Of a stretch of 64,000 nucleotides of DNA, positions 43,059 to 55,795 are shown piece after piece (positions within the stretch are counted from its first letter, which is position 1; each line of letters begins with the position of its first letter). A program made the translations under genes and the position numbers. This DNA is from Linanthus parryae. Lineage: Eukaryota; Streptophyta; Magnoliopsida; Ericales; Polemoniaceae. The notes beneath the pieces were generated by a model that ran no database searches, was not told the DNA's origin, and was given only the letters and a program-made list of their open reading frames with translations. Where the stretch lies: the NCBI GenBank assembly GCA_023055425.1, contig JALGPY010000004.1, positions 115,361,504 to 115,425,503 of the forward strand, written 5' to 3'.

Positions 43059-45305
43059 ATGTAATGACTATGACGCCAACTAAGGCTATGAATAAGAGCG
43101 TCAATTCTATTTACTTGTTGGAGTCTTCTAATCTATGGCATAGTAGATTATGACATGCAAATCTTGAATCCATTCGCAAGTTAATGTCTATGGAACATCT
43201 CCCTAGTGCAAAAATTGATAAATCCCACAAATGCGAAACATGCGTTGAAGCAAAGCAAACAAATAAATCTTTCCGACCAATTGATGGGAAAGTGACATCC
43301 CCTCTTGAGTTAATCCATAGGGGTATATACGATCTAAAATATACGCAAACAAGAGGAGGAAAGAAGTACTTCATTACCTTTGTAGATGATTGCACTAAAT
43401 ATTGCTACGTCTATCTTCTTATAAGCAAAGACAAAGCAGTAGATATGTTCAAACATTACAAAAATGAAGTAGAAAATCAATTGGATAGGAAAATTAAAAT
43501 TGTGCGTAGTGATCGAGGAGGTGAATATGAATCACCACTTAAAGACATTTGTCTAGAAAGTGGGATTATCCATCAAACTACGGCACCGTATTCGCCACAA
43601 CAAAATGGCGTTGCGGAGAGGAAAAATCGAACTTTAAAGGAAATTATGAATGCATTACTTATAAGTTCGGGTTTACCTCAGAACTTGTGGGGGGAAGCCC
43701 TGCTGACCGCTAACCTTATCCTTAATAGGATTCCTCGGAAAAGGCTTAGCAAAACTCCATATGAACTATGGAAAGGAAGAGCACCATCCTACAAATACCT
43801 CAAAGTGTGGGGGTGTCTCGCAAGGGTAGCAATACCGGAACCTAAAAAGGTTAAATTGGGACCGAAAACGGTGGACTGCATTTTCATAGGGTACGCTCAT
43901 AATCGTAGTGCATATAGATTTCTGGTTGTAAAATCAGAAATTGAGGATATACACGAAAATACTATTTTTGAGTCTTGGTCGGCTACATTTCTTGAAGATG
44001 TATTTCCGTACAAAAACAAGAATGTGGAAAGTTCTAAACGAACTCGTGACTCCACGTCTGAACAGTCCGAAGAAGAGATAGAACCTAGACGTAGCAAGCG
44101 GGCCAAAAAAACAAAGAACTTTGGACCGGACTTTCTTACCTATATGGTAGAAAATGAGCCTCAATCCTACAAGGAGGCTATGTCTAGCAGTGAGACGTCA
44201 TATTGGAAGGAAGCGATAAATAGTAAAATTGAATCAATACTTCAAAATCACACATGGGAATTGGTGAGTCTTCCATCGGGTTGCAAACCATTGGGTTGCA
44301 AATGGATTTTTAAGCGAAAGCTTAAAACCGATGGAACTATCGCAAAATACAAGGCTCGCCTTGTAGCAAAGGGATACAAACAAAAGAAAGGTATCGATTA
44401 TTTCGATACCTACTCACCAGTCACAAGGATTGCATCCATTCGCATGCTTATAGCGCTTGCCGCTATAAATAATCTCGAAATTCACCAAATGGATGTAAAG
44501 ACTGCTTTCTTGAACGGTGAGTTGGATGAAGAGATTTACATGGAAAAACCTGAAGGTTTTCATGTTCCCGGACAAGAAGACAAGGTTTTCCGGTTAGTCA
44601 AATCTCTTTATGGGCTGAAACAGGCACCAAAACAATGGCATGTCAAATTTGATAACGCAATGTTATCAAATGGCTTTCATATAAATGAATGTGACAAGTG
44701 TGTTTATTACAAAACCACTCGTGATGGTTATGTCATTGTTTGCTTATATGTCGATGATATGCTAATTATGGGAAGTAATAAGAATATCATCAATTCAACA
44801 AAGAAATTGTTGACGACAAAGTTTGACATGAAAGATATGGGTATCGCAGATGTTATACTAGGGATGAAAATCACTAGAACATCAAGTGGATACACATTAT
44901 CTCGGTCACACTATCTTGGAAAGATACTTGAGAAATTCGACAAGAACGATGACAAGGAAGTTAAGACTCCTGTTGATCTTAATCTACACCTCGCCAAGAA
45001 TCATGTGGCCAGTGTGAGGCAAAACGAATATGCTCAAGTTATCGGAAGTCTAATGTATCTCATGAACTCCACCAGACCTGATATCGCTCAAGCAGTTGGC
45101 AAACTCAGTCGATTCACGAGCAATCCTAGTGCAAATCACTGGAAAGGATTGACTCGGGTGCTAAAGTATTTAAGACATACTTTAACATACGGACTGCACT
45201 ATACTAGGTACCCAGCCGTACTTGAAGGGTATAGTGATGCCAATTGGATATCGGATACAAGGGATTCTAAATCCACAAGTGGGTATGTCTTTACCCTAGG
45301 AGCAT
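43059..45305 (+). pseudogene. Copia 1 integrase, reverse transcriptase and start of RNase H
   Basis: A GAG-pre-integrase part (LWHSRL, stop near 43153, [14 protein letters not shown]) is followed by the integrase core with [31 protein letters not shown] and [14 protein letters not shown]. The usual HSD at the first catalytic Asp reads HRG ([10 protein letters not shown]). RT follows with [38 protein letters not shown] and the YVDD motif near 44750. RNase H starts at [20 protein letters not shown] but ends at 45305. A long open frame, 43184-45328, survives. Confidence 0.85.
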
Positions 45306-47500
45306 GCACCGGTCTCACAGAAAGGTGAACGAGTCAGATATCAAACACATCAGATCACTGAAGGAGGTGGGCATAAAGTATTATCAAGGCTTCCTTTTGA
45401 TGGTAAAACAATCCGGAGGCTATGCCAACGTCCCTTACACACAGAAGGATATGTATAACAAAATGGCTTTTTGGAAAAATTATATTCCAATGAAGGAGAT
45501 GGCCAACAGACTCTTAAGTTCATTGATAGTCTGAAAAAAGCCAACATGGTGTTTACAGGAGGTAAGAGTATTATCTTCTACTTCACAAATGTTTTCTACT
45601 GAATTGATATTATGTTCATCCGTTAGAATTGCTATCGTTTATTTACAATTGTTATCTTTTGAAAGAACTTGTTCTTTTATGCAATCAGTTTGTTCTGAAC
45701 CTTTATCATAATTATCTAAGTCGTTAACAATAATATCTTTCTCTTATTTTTGTTTTTTAGGTACAAATTGGGTAGCAACCAACAACTTCAAAGTTTATTT
45801 TGGTGTGACAGGAGATCACATGAAGATTACTAGAGGTTTGGTGATGTACTTATTTTCGATGCAACATACAAAGCAAACATGTATCGAAAACCCTTAGTAA
45901 TTTTATCTGGTGTGAACAATCACTATCATAATACAGTTTTTGCCTTTGCGATTGTTCAAGACGAGAAAAAAGAAACATATGAGTGGGTCTTGAGTTGTTT
46001 GATGGATGCAATGGAGAATAAGATGCCCGTGTCGGTCATTACGGATGGTGATTTAGCCATGAAAAGTGCCATTCAAAAAAAATTCCCACATGCAAACATC
46101 GTTTGTGTTCTTGGCATCTTTGACGGAATGCTGAAGGAAAGTTGAAGAAAGGTGCCGCATTCATTTCTGATTTTAAGAAATGTATGCATAGTAGGAAACC
46201 AGAGAATTTTTGGTTTGAAGATTGGCAGGACATGGTAGAAAAATGGGACCTCTCTGATAACCATTGGATCCAAGTCACCTACTTGTCTAGGCACATGTGG
46301 GCAGAGACATACTTGAAATTCTTCTTCTTTGCCGGACAAACAAAAACCTCAAGGTGCGAGAGCGTAAACAGCTTTTTCAAGGATTTTGTGTCCTATATGG
46401 ATAAGTTGGTCGACCTTTGCAGGGGTTTAATGACTGGGTTAGAAAAGCTACGAAAAAATGAGAGGGAGGAACACTTTAAATCTGACCAATCAGACCTGAT
46501 ATGTACAACGAGGTTCAGGCAGCTCGAGGAGCATGCAGCTGAGGTATTCACCAATAATATCTTCCTGAAGTTCAAGAATCAAGCTGAGATGGCAGAGGAT
46601 TATAGAGTAACGAAGGTTATTCCCATTGAAGAATAAAAGGTTGATCAATTCAACGTGATGAGAGGTGAAATAAAGCAAAGTGTGGTACGCATCTTTCTCC
46701 CTTCATGTACAAATTAATATTAGTTTGTAGTGTACACACGTAGTAATTTTGATGTCTAATTATCTAATATATGTCTGTGTATTTACTATAGTTTTCTTTG
46801 CGTTTGAAATTGTCTTCTTTCTGTTAATGGTAATACTCTTCTGTTTCGTACATAAATTTTGAAATGAATGATTTCTTTCACATAATTATTGTTATCCTGT
46901 TTTTTAACATTATCTGCTCTACTGTTGCAGCAAATTGTTCAGTGTACACGATCTAATCGCGGTCTATGCTGCACTTGATTTAAGTTTGAGACATCGAAGA
47001 TGATCTGCAAACATATGATTCTTGTTCTGAAAGAGAAGGGTGTTAATAGGATCCCTACAAATTTAATTGCTGATAGGTGGGTAAAAACGGATAAGAAATT
47101 CTACGCAACCGAGACTTCGATGAAGAAGCCTGTTCAGAAGTCGTGTGACGACCCAAGTGTCCAAGCTTCTCGTCGGGGTGCCATGAAGAGCCAAGTGACA
47201 TTGTACACCTCTTTGGGTTGTAGATCTTTTGCAAATTATAAGTATTGGAAGGATCATATGGCCGATGGAATCAGAACTATGAAGAGAATGATTTCTCAAT
47301 CTGAAGAGGGTACCCATGGAGTTGTGAAGAAAGAAGATAATCCCTACAGCCACGTGAAGAATCCGAACCCACCGGACACGAAACACCCAAAAGAACCCAA
47401 GCAGGACAAGCGCAGAAGGTGCGATAATTGCAAGGAGCTTGGACACAATATGATTTCACAATCCTCCCGTGGACTCCTACGACGATGAAATCCATGCGGA
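45306..47500 (+). pseudogene. FAR1/MULE-type transposase fragment
   Basis: It opens [20 protein letters not shown] and VKQSGGYANVPYTQKDMYNK, then shifted frames. The MULE transposase domain follows (about 45855-46130: FDATYKANMYRKPLVILSGV, then ITDGDLAMKSAIQKKFPHAN), with the first two acidic catalytic positions visible. Later come WFEDWQDMVEKWDL, MWAETYLKFFFFAGQTKTSR and the SWIM zinc-finger end CKHMILVLKEKGVNRIP. There are intron-like gaps at about 45560-45760 and 46690-46950 (ends in TTGCAG). FAR1-like genes and Mutator elements share this domain, so host FAR1 relative or transposon cannot be told apart, but frameshifts mark it as dead. Confidence 0.75.
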
Positions 47501-47910
47501 AGATGATTACGAGAGATACCAGTTGAATTTGATGATAAAGGGTACTTCTATTGGTCTCAATCAACAAATATGTCATGGAAAGGCAATTAAGACTTATGTT
47601 TGCTGGTTTTAAGATGGAATTACTCGTGAAGATCCATCAATGAGAACGGATGTTATCTATTTTATAGGCTTTTGTTATCTACTTTATGCAACTGGTTATC
47701 TTTAAATCTCGTGCTTTCATCTTCCTGGGCAATTTCTACAGCAGAACGATTACAATTGTTTTCATTTGTATCTATTATCCTAACAATGTTATCTACGAAC
47801 CTTAGTGACCTGCTATATCGGGTAATTTTTGTCTTGTAGCGAAGGGGCCCGCGCAAAAAAACAAAATAGCTGACGTCCGCCCTATTGGCGGACGCACTGT
47901 AGACCGACCC
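47501..47910. other. Spacer between FAR1 fragment and HAC-D flank
   Basis: The FAR1-like frame fades out near 47610 (VCWF stop). The rest is AT-rich with a short palindrome-like GTCCGCCCTATTGGCGGAC at about 47875. The HAC-type 3' flank starts at about 47911 with CAGGATTAAGGTCAAC. Confidence 0.5.
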
Positions 47911-48744
47911 CAGGATTAAGGTCAACTACAATTGAGTTCAGTAAGACTTGGTCAATGATGGTTTGAGGCAACTGCTAAGTCTTCATTGCTATTTTGGAAG
48001 ACAAAATAGAATTGGAGTAAGCAGACCTTTTTACTAACAAGATAGCTACAACATTTTAGAAAATTTAACATCTTCAAAGTAAGCAATTTTCTATGTTTAA
48101 GAAAAAGAAAGATAATATGTCGCCTAACTGTAATATTTTTTATTGATATAGTCCATTCTAAATTGATGAACTTGTTCAAACATGTATCAAACTAGATGAA
48201 GTACAGAGAAATTAGTAGAAATAGAGATGCACGGTTAGATGACTCTACCGAAAAGTTTATTTACATTGTTGTTTCTGTGAGATAACAAACTGGGAACATA
48301 CAACTGACAAGAAACAATTATTTCCCTGTCGTACCACAAAAGGAAAACGCTAAACTCCCTACATACATGACTTATGTGACGTTAATGTGCCGTCTACAAA
48401 TCGCTTTTGCTTCTGCATTCCTTGACTTCAAATATATCTATAGCTGCCAAGGTAATTGTACAAGGTAATTGTCACAGTACAAACAGTTGCGCGCAGTTGA
48501 TAATCCAAGAACCCTTTCGCCACTTTTCATGCTGCAAATCAACTTGTTTCGCGCCTTCTTTACACACCACGCATTGAGGTACTTGGCAATCATAAAGTTC
48601 TATACAGTTTTGAAGGATGCTTCACAAGATGCCAGCCATCATCGCTTGTCTGATCTTCTGCTTGAAAATGGATGTTCGCGGGCGTAACATAATAATGGAC
48701 AGCATTCATCAAACCCTGGTCATGTCCCACAACTCCATCCATCA
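47911..48744 (-). repeat. 3' flank and ZZ2/TAZ2 remnant of HAC-D
   Basis: It matches 35573-36416 closely. It begins abruptly in the flank, so about 2.3 kb of the flank seen at HAC-C is missing here, where the FAR1 fragment abuts. It contains the same ZZ2 remnant with the shared TGA. Confidence 0.7.
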
Positions 48745-50931
48745 CTAACAAGGCACAATTGATTTGTGCAGCTCATAAAGGATCATCATTGAGGAATGCT
48801 TTGCGCGACGAAGTGTATCAAATTGGTAATGATTCTCCACACAGAAAGTCAAGAAAGAGTTCCTATTCTCCAAGCAACTCTTTTTGAGAATCACATCCTG
48901 ATCCTCTGTATCTACAGGCACACAATCCCCTTTCACCTCAGAAAGAAAATGCTTCTTCCCCCGACTAGACACGTGTGAGCTCCCATCTACACAACAGCAT
49001 CTGTTGCACAGCTGAAAGTGTTTACATTCATTGCAAGTCCATCGGCTTTTGGATCGAATCACTTCTCTGCAGCCTGAGCAAGAAAATTGCAAGTTGACCA
49101 CTATGAAGTTCTTCTTCACAGGTAAGATGTTCTTCCCTAATTTCTGCATCACTAGAACATCTTTGGGAGTATTTGTCTGTCCTCCTTCCATAGCTTTCAA
49201 AGATGTCTTTGTTGCAACTGCCCTTTTCCCCTTACTCTGCGACCCCGCTTCTTGTTCAATTTTGTTAATGATTTCGACGACACCAGCACAGGACCAATAG
49301 GCACCATCGAACTGTGGAAGACGAGCTGCAGTGACCTTGATGTCAGGCTGGAGAAAGAACTGATCGTATAAGTTGCTGCAATTCACCACTATGCCCTCTT
49401 CAGTTGCTTTCCTTAGCATTGATTCGTACCATTGCCTGAGCTTATCGGTCTTGGGTGTTTTCTGACTCTGTGGATGGCGGTATAAAATGAAATCATCTCC
49501 TTTTTTAGGTGGGCATGTCCATATGTAACATGTCGCAAAGCCTCTTTTCTTGCAATACTCAAGGTACCCTATCAATATCTCATGGTAGACAAAGGTGCGA
49601 AGAGCTTCACCCGACACAGTTTTAACTTGGGGCCTCAAGTAGTTGACAGAATCGAGATATGATATGTAGACACAACGGCGATTTGGCTGGGCGCATTCTG
49701 AACCGTACTCCTGCACGTAAAATCCAAATAGAAATACATCTGCACCTTCTATTTTCTGAAACAGTAGAATCACCTTTGATTTATATGGGAATTCAGACGG
49801 GTACTTGTCATCGTGGTGAAAGATGCTTAGAAACTGCGGATTCACTTGGAATGTTTTATCCACTGATGATACGACTCTGACGACAAGATCTGATGCTCCA
49901 GGTACAGAAGAAATGTCGGTGTGCAGCGCATTGGCCCTCTCTTCTCTTTCTTTTCTGAGACTGCTGTGAAGCCTTTGCTCAATGTAGTTACTGAGCTTTG
50001 AAGTAGGTAAATCTTTTGCTTGAAAAGCATTCTCTTTTGGCAAGGGTACGAGCTTTCCAGCTGCTATTCCATCTAAATAGCATGGTGGGCATGTATATCT
50101 GCTTTTTCCTTCCTCGTCTCTTTTATCATTGTAGAGTGCACATATCTGGTGTTGCCAGCCTTGGCATTTATCACATTGAAGCTACGATTCTTCGTCTTCG
50201 TTGATGTTCTTCTTCTTACCAAGCTTTGCCTTGGAAACCGAAACGCCATAGCATGAAATAATATTATCGCCATGAGATCTCCTAAAGCATTTGGTACAAA
50301 AACAGTTCTCGGAACACGCCTCAGTCTCCTCAAGAGCACCATAATAAGTCTGATCTCGGTTCAAAAGAACGCCACAAAGAGAGCAATAGACTGATAATGG
50401 GGCAAAAGCAAGCTTGTTCTTGGAACATAACTGACATGAGTTGTAGTCTCCAACAGAATTTGTCATTGTTTCATTCCCCTGCCTTAGACTGCATAAATGT
50501 TGCTTTACTTCCTCTGTAGTGAAGTAATCAACCAAAGAAACTCCTGTTATCTCTGGCTCCTCATCACCCTTTGTTTCTTGGTCAGGCACAGTTCTTTGAC
50601 GCCCTTCTTCATTACGGATCTCAAGATGCTGATCATTAGAGGCTGAAACATCCATTCCTGCTGCAAGCGAGGGAGGGGTTGGCGTTGACGACCACATTAG
50701 AGCATCAGACAATTCTTCCTTAAAGTGTGGTGAGAACCATTCGAAATTTGAACCTGATGATGAGGATATAGTATCTCCCGTCTTCTGTCTTTTGAATGAA
50801 AGCTTTTCGTCCCCATGCATGGTGCTAATAGCTTCACCAATAGCTCGCTTTACCCATACAGACTGAGAGACAAATTGAGAGATCACTTTAGTAGATGACA
50901 TCGTACTAGGTGCTGAATACGAAGAAAACAT
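48745..50931 (-). pseudogene. HAC-D, histone acetyltransferase copy with one in-frame stop
   Basis: The whole protein region is present and almost the same as HAC-C. The frame from 50931 covers the N-terminus and the first zinc pairs, then meets TAG at 50182-50184, where HAC-C and HAC-A have the Trp codon of ESWVQCD. The same frame resumes at once ([18 protein letters not shown]) and is open to the end at 48745, with the HAT domain ([37 protein letters not shown]) and ZZ finger intact. The N-terminus keeps AAGMDVSASNDQHL, which HAC-C lacks. A 249-residue truncated protein is the only product without readthrough. There are no introns. Confidence 0.85.
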
Positions 50932-52001
50932 CGTCTCAGAGGGAGAGGGCTCGCCCTAATCTTTACTTCCTATCTTATAACCATCAAACCCTAATCCTTA
51001 CTTCTTACGAAAAGGAGGAATAATGAAAAAAAGTGTTTCTAAGATTGTTTTTAACAAAAGTATCCCACCAAATTGATCTAATTACACTCTGGCCCAACTA
51101 CCAACAGTTGTGACAATCATCTTTCACTGAAACGTTGCTTCTTAAGTCCATATATCAGTGAGAGTTGCGACGCTCCAAACCAATAGCTCCACGCTACAGA
51201 CAAGACCATCGTCGTAACATAGATCGGTCATCGACAGTCCTCCTCCCATCACATATGATCCGGTGCATGACGAAATGGCAACCGAAACTACTTGATGGGT
51301 TATTTCACTTATTTGGTTCAGTTCAATTTCGCGGGTTGTGCTACGCCAATGATTATAAGTTTGTACGGTGAGTTTAAGTTTTTAGGATCCCTATTGTTGG
51401 TGCTTTATTTGTTCTTTTTTTTTTCTTGGTTTGTTTTTCTCGTATGTCTTTCATCGTTAGCTTGACCCTAAAACTTCGGGATGAATTGCAGTCTTGGAAT
51501 GAAAGACAAATTTATCCACATATGGTTGGTTTCAGATTCCACTCATCTGATGCAAACAAAATAATTATCGTCGTTACAGCAGGATAAGGCATGTAAAAAA
51601 TTGCATTACTGTGTTTGGGTAGTATAAGATAATGATCAAGATATATGTCAAAATGACTATAATGTCATAAGTATTGTGACTTTGTATAAACATTGTTGTA
51701 TACCACTTTGATTCTCTATTTCCCATCATTTGACTTTAGGGGTCTTATGAAAATACTGACAAATTTTCCTATCATATCGTTAGCTAAATTAGTCGGTCAA
51801 ATATGACCCCTAAAGTCAAATGATGGGAAAGAGAAGGATCAGAGTGGTAGTTAATTGGACATGAAATGTAATCAAATTGTTATAATGTATACCATGATTG
51901 TCTGTAACTCAAGGTAGCAAATAGGGCTGTTTGGGTGAGCTAAAATCGGGATGAAAGGTTTGGTCAATCATCTTAGTCAAAACTCTCAAAAATTCGGAAT
52001 T
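50932..52001 (-). repeat. 5' flank of HAC-D, proximal part
   Basis: A near-identical duplicate of 38559-39620, including the telo-box at 50986-50994 (AAACCCTAA) and the TA-flanked MITE. It is cut at 52001 by Copia 2 and resumes at 63070. Confidence 0.75.
51703..51847. mobile_element. MITE with TA target duplication, CCACTTTG/CAGAGTGG ends (HAC-D flank)
   Basis: The 145-bp duplicate of the MITE at 39326, at the same place relative to HAC, flanked by TA (51701-51702, 51848-51849). One end base differs (CCACTTTG). It was inherited by the block duplication. Confidence 0.8.
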
Positions 52002-52335
52002 TGTTATGACAAACCACCTCACGAGCGAAGAACGAATAAAAGAAGAACACGGGATTTTACGTGGTTTGCCAGCAAAATATTTCTAGCTACATCCACGGCG
52101 GAAAAGCACCATTTATTTCACAAGAGGAACAATTACAATGATGTTTGCATACCTAATAGTGTGGCTGCTAGGTTCTATATATAGTCCTAGGAAATTTCTA
52201 AAGTTTTCAAATCCGATTTGGAAACAACATGTTTCCTAACTAATCCTCCACCGCCTTTGACTTCCAATGTTTCCTAATCAAAGTTGGAAACAATGAGTTT
52301 AGCCGCCTTTGACCAATCTAAGGCACCACTCAACA
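52002..52335 (-). repeat. Copia 2 3' LTR
   Basis: 334 bp, TGTTATGACAAACC...CACTCAACA on the plus strand. It matches 62734-63069. The polypurine tract lies just to its right (read on minus). Confidence 0.9.
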
Positions 52336-52479
52336 AATCTCCACCTTGACTTGAATTGTCTCGTCAACAGCAGTTGCTCCTCTTCTCGCAAATAAAGCTA
52401 CATCTTCTCCGCACCCGATTGTCTCTCGTCACAGAGACTCACTGGACCCCCACCGGGTCCGACATGGCCCCTAAGGGCC

Positions 52480-53314
52480 TCACTGACTCAAGATGTTGAG
52501 CAATTCCAGAAAATGCTGGAACTGGCTCTCCGGAACTGGCTTTGTGAACATATCCGCGGGGTTGTCAGCTGTCCCCACCTTTTTCACCTTGATCCTGCTC
52601 TCGTTTCTCCGAAAATGATACCTGACGTCGATATGATTGGTCCTTTCATGATGAACCTGGTCTTTAGTCAAGCAAATCGCACTCAAGCTATCACAGTAGA
52701 CTATTGCCTGATCTTGAAGTAGCCCTAGATCATTGACCATTCCCTTAAGCCGAATTGCCTCCTTCGCTGCTTCCGTTAGAGCCATGTACTCCGCCTCCGT
52801 GGTGGCCAGACAAAGTCACCGTCGGCTGTAGCGTAGCCTTCCAACTCACAACAGATGCTCCCAGAGCAAATACATAGCCCGTCATTGATCTTCTACTATC
52901 AACATCCCCTGCATAGTTCACATCCGAGAAACCAGCTACCAAGATGTCTTCATTAGCCCCATAACATAGGCCAATGTCTGACGTACCCTTAAGGTACCTG
53001 AATATGCGCATCACCGCCTGCCAATGGTCCTTCCCTGGATGAGCCATAAAACGACTAACCACACTAACAGTGAATGCTATGTCCGGTTGAGTGCAGACCA
53101 TAGCATACATGAGACTTCCAACTGCGCTAGCATATGGAACCTTGGACATGTACTCCTTCTCCTTCTCGGTCTGAACGGTGTACATTCCTAACTTGCTGTT
53201 AGTCGCCATAGGAGTATCTATAGCTTTAGCTGATAACATCCCAAATCTTCTCAAGATCTTCTTCCTGCTGTGATAAGAAAAGCTTCTTCTTCTTCCTATC
53301 TCTATAGATCTCAA
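52480..53314 (-). pseudogene. Copia 2 RNase H
   Basis: From 53314: KAIDTPMATNSKLGMYT, VGSLMYAMVCTQPDIAFTVS, GFSDVNYAGDVDSRRSMTGY, then a frame change near 52800 (lost at TVTLS). It continues from 52785 with MALTEAAKEAIRLKGMVNDL, HERTNHIDVRYHFRRN and DNPADMFTKPVPESQFQHFL to the end. This is the typical C-terminal part of a Copia polyprotein. Confidence 0.85.
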
Positions 53315-53736
53315 CTCCCAATATCTTCCGAGCAGCTCCCAGATCCTTCATCTCAAATTCCGCGCTAAGGGACCTCTTCAGTTCTCTAATGTCCTTGATA
53401 TTTCGAGTCGCAACCAGAATATCATCCACATATAGAACTAGGTAAATATGTGATCCACCATGAAACTGTTTGTGATACACGCAAAAATCATACTCGCACT
53501 TGTGGTAACCAATCTTCAACATGAAGCTGTCAAACTTCTTGTACCATTGCCTCGGTGACTGCTTAAGTCCGTAGAGAGATCTCTTCAGCTTGCACACGTA
53601 GTTCTCTCTTCCGGGAACTTGGAACCCCTCCAGTTGGCTCATGTATATTTCCTCCTCCAACTCTCCGTGCAGGAAAGCTGTCTTGACATCCAATTGCTCA
53701 AGTTCTAGGCCGTGGTGTGCCACTAAAGCTAGTAAC
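53226..53736 (-). pseudogene. Copia 2 reverse transcriptase, C-terminal part
   Basis: LLALVAHHGLELEQLDVKTA, EEEIYMSQLEGFQVPGRE, KRSLYGLKQSPRQWYKKF, then LVLYVDDILVATRN with the YVDD motif near 53430, and EFEMKDLGAARKILGVEIYR. A frame change near 53265 separates it from RNase H. Its N-terminal half is at 59935-60269, beyond the nested element. Confidence 0.85.
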
Positions 53737-54325
53737 TGGAACAACCCTGGAACCTACGGTTCCCTGCTAGCACAACCAAACGATAATCCAAAAGTGCATT
53801 TATTAATGAAAACCGGAGAAATCCTCCAACCATAATTTGAAATAAAACAAATGACATTGTTCAAATCTAAAATTCTGAAAATCTGCTTCCTAAATAAATG
53901 AAATACTTCCTAGCTGCCTGATCCTAACTCCAGCTTACGTGTGCGCGTTCCCCCACTTTATTCTCGACCTGCGGGTTTTAAAATAGCGAAAGCCGACCGC
54001 AGTAAAAGTTTGTCAGTAAAAACTGAGTAAGCATGTACCACAACATGTAAAACAGAGTTTTGGCTTAAAGACTGGATCACAATATAACTGAAGTAACTTT
54101 ACATTTAATCATTAGTTGAGCTGAGGCATATTAGAGCCCAGCGGGTAACGAATGCCCACAGAGAGGTCACGATGCAATAAATAATAATTAGAGTACCTCT
54201 CGGGATATCACAGTCCATCCCAATTCACCCCTGAACTAACTATGAGACCTTAAGTGTCGACACCCCTATACAGTTGTGACCCACACATGCATAGGTAGTA
54301 CTCTATAGCTTTCACAATAAACATA

Positions 54326-54451
54326 GGGAATCGCCGACATGCTTCCCTGGCCGTAGCCATAATACAAAGGAGACTCGCCGACATGCGTCTCCGACCGTAG
54401 CCATATATAAATACAAAGGAGACTCGCCGACATGCGTCTCCGGCCGTAGCC
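54326..54451. repeat. Three tandem repeats inside the LTR
   Basis: Three units of about 36-50 bp, each with CGCCGACATGC and ending CCGTAGCC. The same array is in the other LTR at 57883-58008. Confidence 0.8.
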
Positions 54452-55787
54452 TTCACACACATCCTCTGTACATCGCCCCATATCATTTATCGTTCATTAA
54501 TATATCACATGACCACAAGTAACCGCATACTTTTCAAAGATATATTTGCAAGAGAGATTTCGAAAATTCAAAGTTTAAAACAGCTGCACGATACACAAGT
54601 AACACACACCAAACACATTTTGATAGTTGAAGGTGTTGTGCATATAAACTTACTTGGATTGGAAGAGAGATCGTCACACGAAGGCAAACGAAGTCCTAGT
54701 AGTACGGATCCTCCACAAATTCGCTGTCTACGAAGTTGGCGTCTACAATAACAAGTATTTCCTAATTAACACTCAATTCCCGTGACAATAGCGCATACAA
54801 ATCTTATATGCCATGACTATGAACAACCCCCAATAATTCTCTTAAACCCCACTTAAATTAAAATTTTAAAAAATAATTTGATGGCACTAGGGAGTAATTA
54901 CTTACAATATATGGACTTAAAATTTGAAATAAGTAACTCTAGCTTAAAATTATTAAAGATATTAGTTTAACAAAACTATTTAATTAAAAGGCTAATTAAA
55001 TGCTAAATTGTTTATAAAAGCTAATAAAGAAAATATTACAAATTAACTAACTTTATTTAATACAACAATTTATATGAAAACGTAATATTATAGTAAAATT
55101 ATAAAGTAGTAAAGTTTTATCGTTTGAGAACAAAGAATTTAATTAAACCTACCCGATCAATACTGTTTTACAATAAATTAACTTTATACAAGTAAAAATA
55201 AACCCCCATAACAAACTGTTTGATTTAAACAACAATAGGACCCCCACAAATTTTAGGTTGTGCAAAATTACCCCCACAAGTCTTCTAACAAGCAAACTAA
55301 CCCCCAAGAGTTCTACACAGTTCTAATTTCTCCTTCCTCTTCTTCAATCTACTGTAACCCCCATTCATTCTCAACCCACTGACCTTGAATAACAATTGGA
55401 AGCAAGAACTTCAAAAATAAAAAAAAAAAAAAAAAAAAAAAAACAAAATAGTTTGTGATTACCAAGCTGTGGAACGGAAAGACGACGGTGACGGAAACGG
55501 TGACGGAAAAGAGGTGGAGAGGTCGTCGCACGGCGACGACGGAGCACCGCAACAAACCGGAGCTGGGCTTCGGTTCTTCCAGCTGCTGCTGCAGCTTCGT
55601 CGGGGACAGGGACGACGACACACAACAGCGGAGAGGCGGAACAGACCTGGGTTCGGCCTCGTCGGGGCTGGCGGCGTTGGCTCCGATCGGGTCGGACCCG
55701 GCTGGGTTTGCTCGGCAATTGAGCAGAGAGAGGGAGCGAGATTGAGAGCTGGGTTTCAGTGTCGGAAAAGTCTGGATCCGAGGAGGG

Positions 55788-55795
55788 TTTATATA
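55788..55795 (-). promoter_or_regulatory. TATA box in the nested element's left LTR
   Basis: Minus strand GGCTATATAAACCC, just ahead of the GC-rich block. The copy in the 5' LTR is at 59344-59351 and would be the one driving the element RNA. Confidence 0.6.

Larger units (their letters stand above)
40262..45305 (+). mobile_element. Copia retrotransposon 1, decayed, 3' end missing
   Basis: It starts TGTTGGAAAAATG at the point where the HAC-D flank (63698) continues uninterrupted, which fixes the left boundary. Gag starts at 41790 and pol runs to 45305, where RNase H is cut and a FAR1-type transposase begins. The LTR/leader boundary between 40262 and 41789 could not be fixed, as no TGGTATCAGAGC site is visible; an AG acceptor-like TTTTCAG sits just before the gag ATG. 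There is no 3' LTR. Confidence 0.8.

Noticed and set aside
43184..45328. Host gene of 714 codons
   Set aside because: All of it is Copia integrase, RT and partial RNase H, ending at a junction with a FAR1 fragment.
45306..47500. Functional FAR1-like host transcription factor
   Set aside because: Frameshifts, a missing N-terminal zinc finger and the Copia junction mark it as a remnant.
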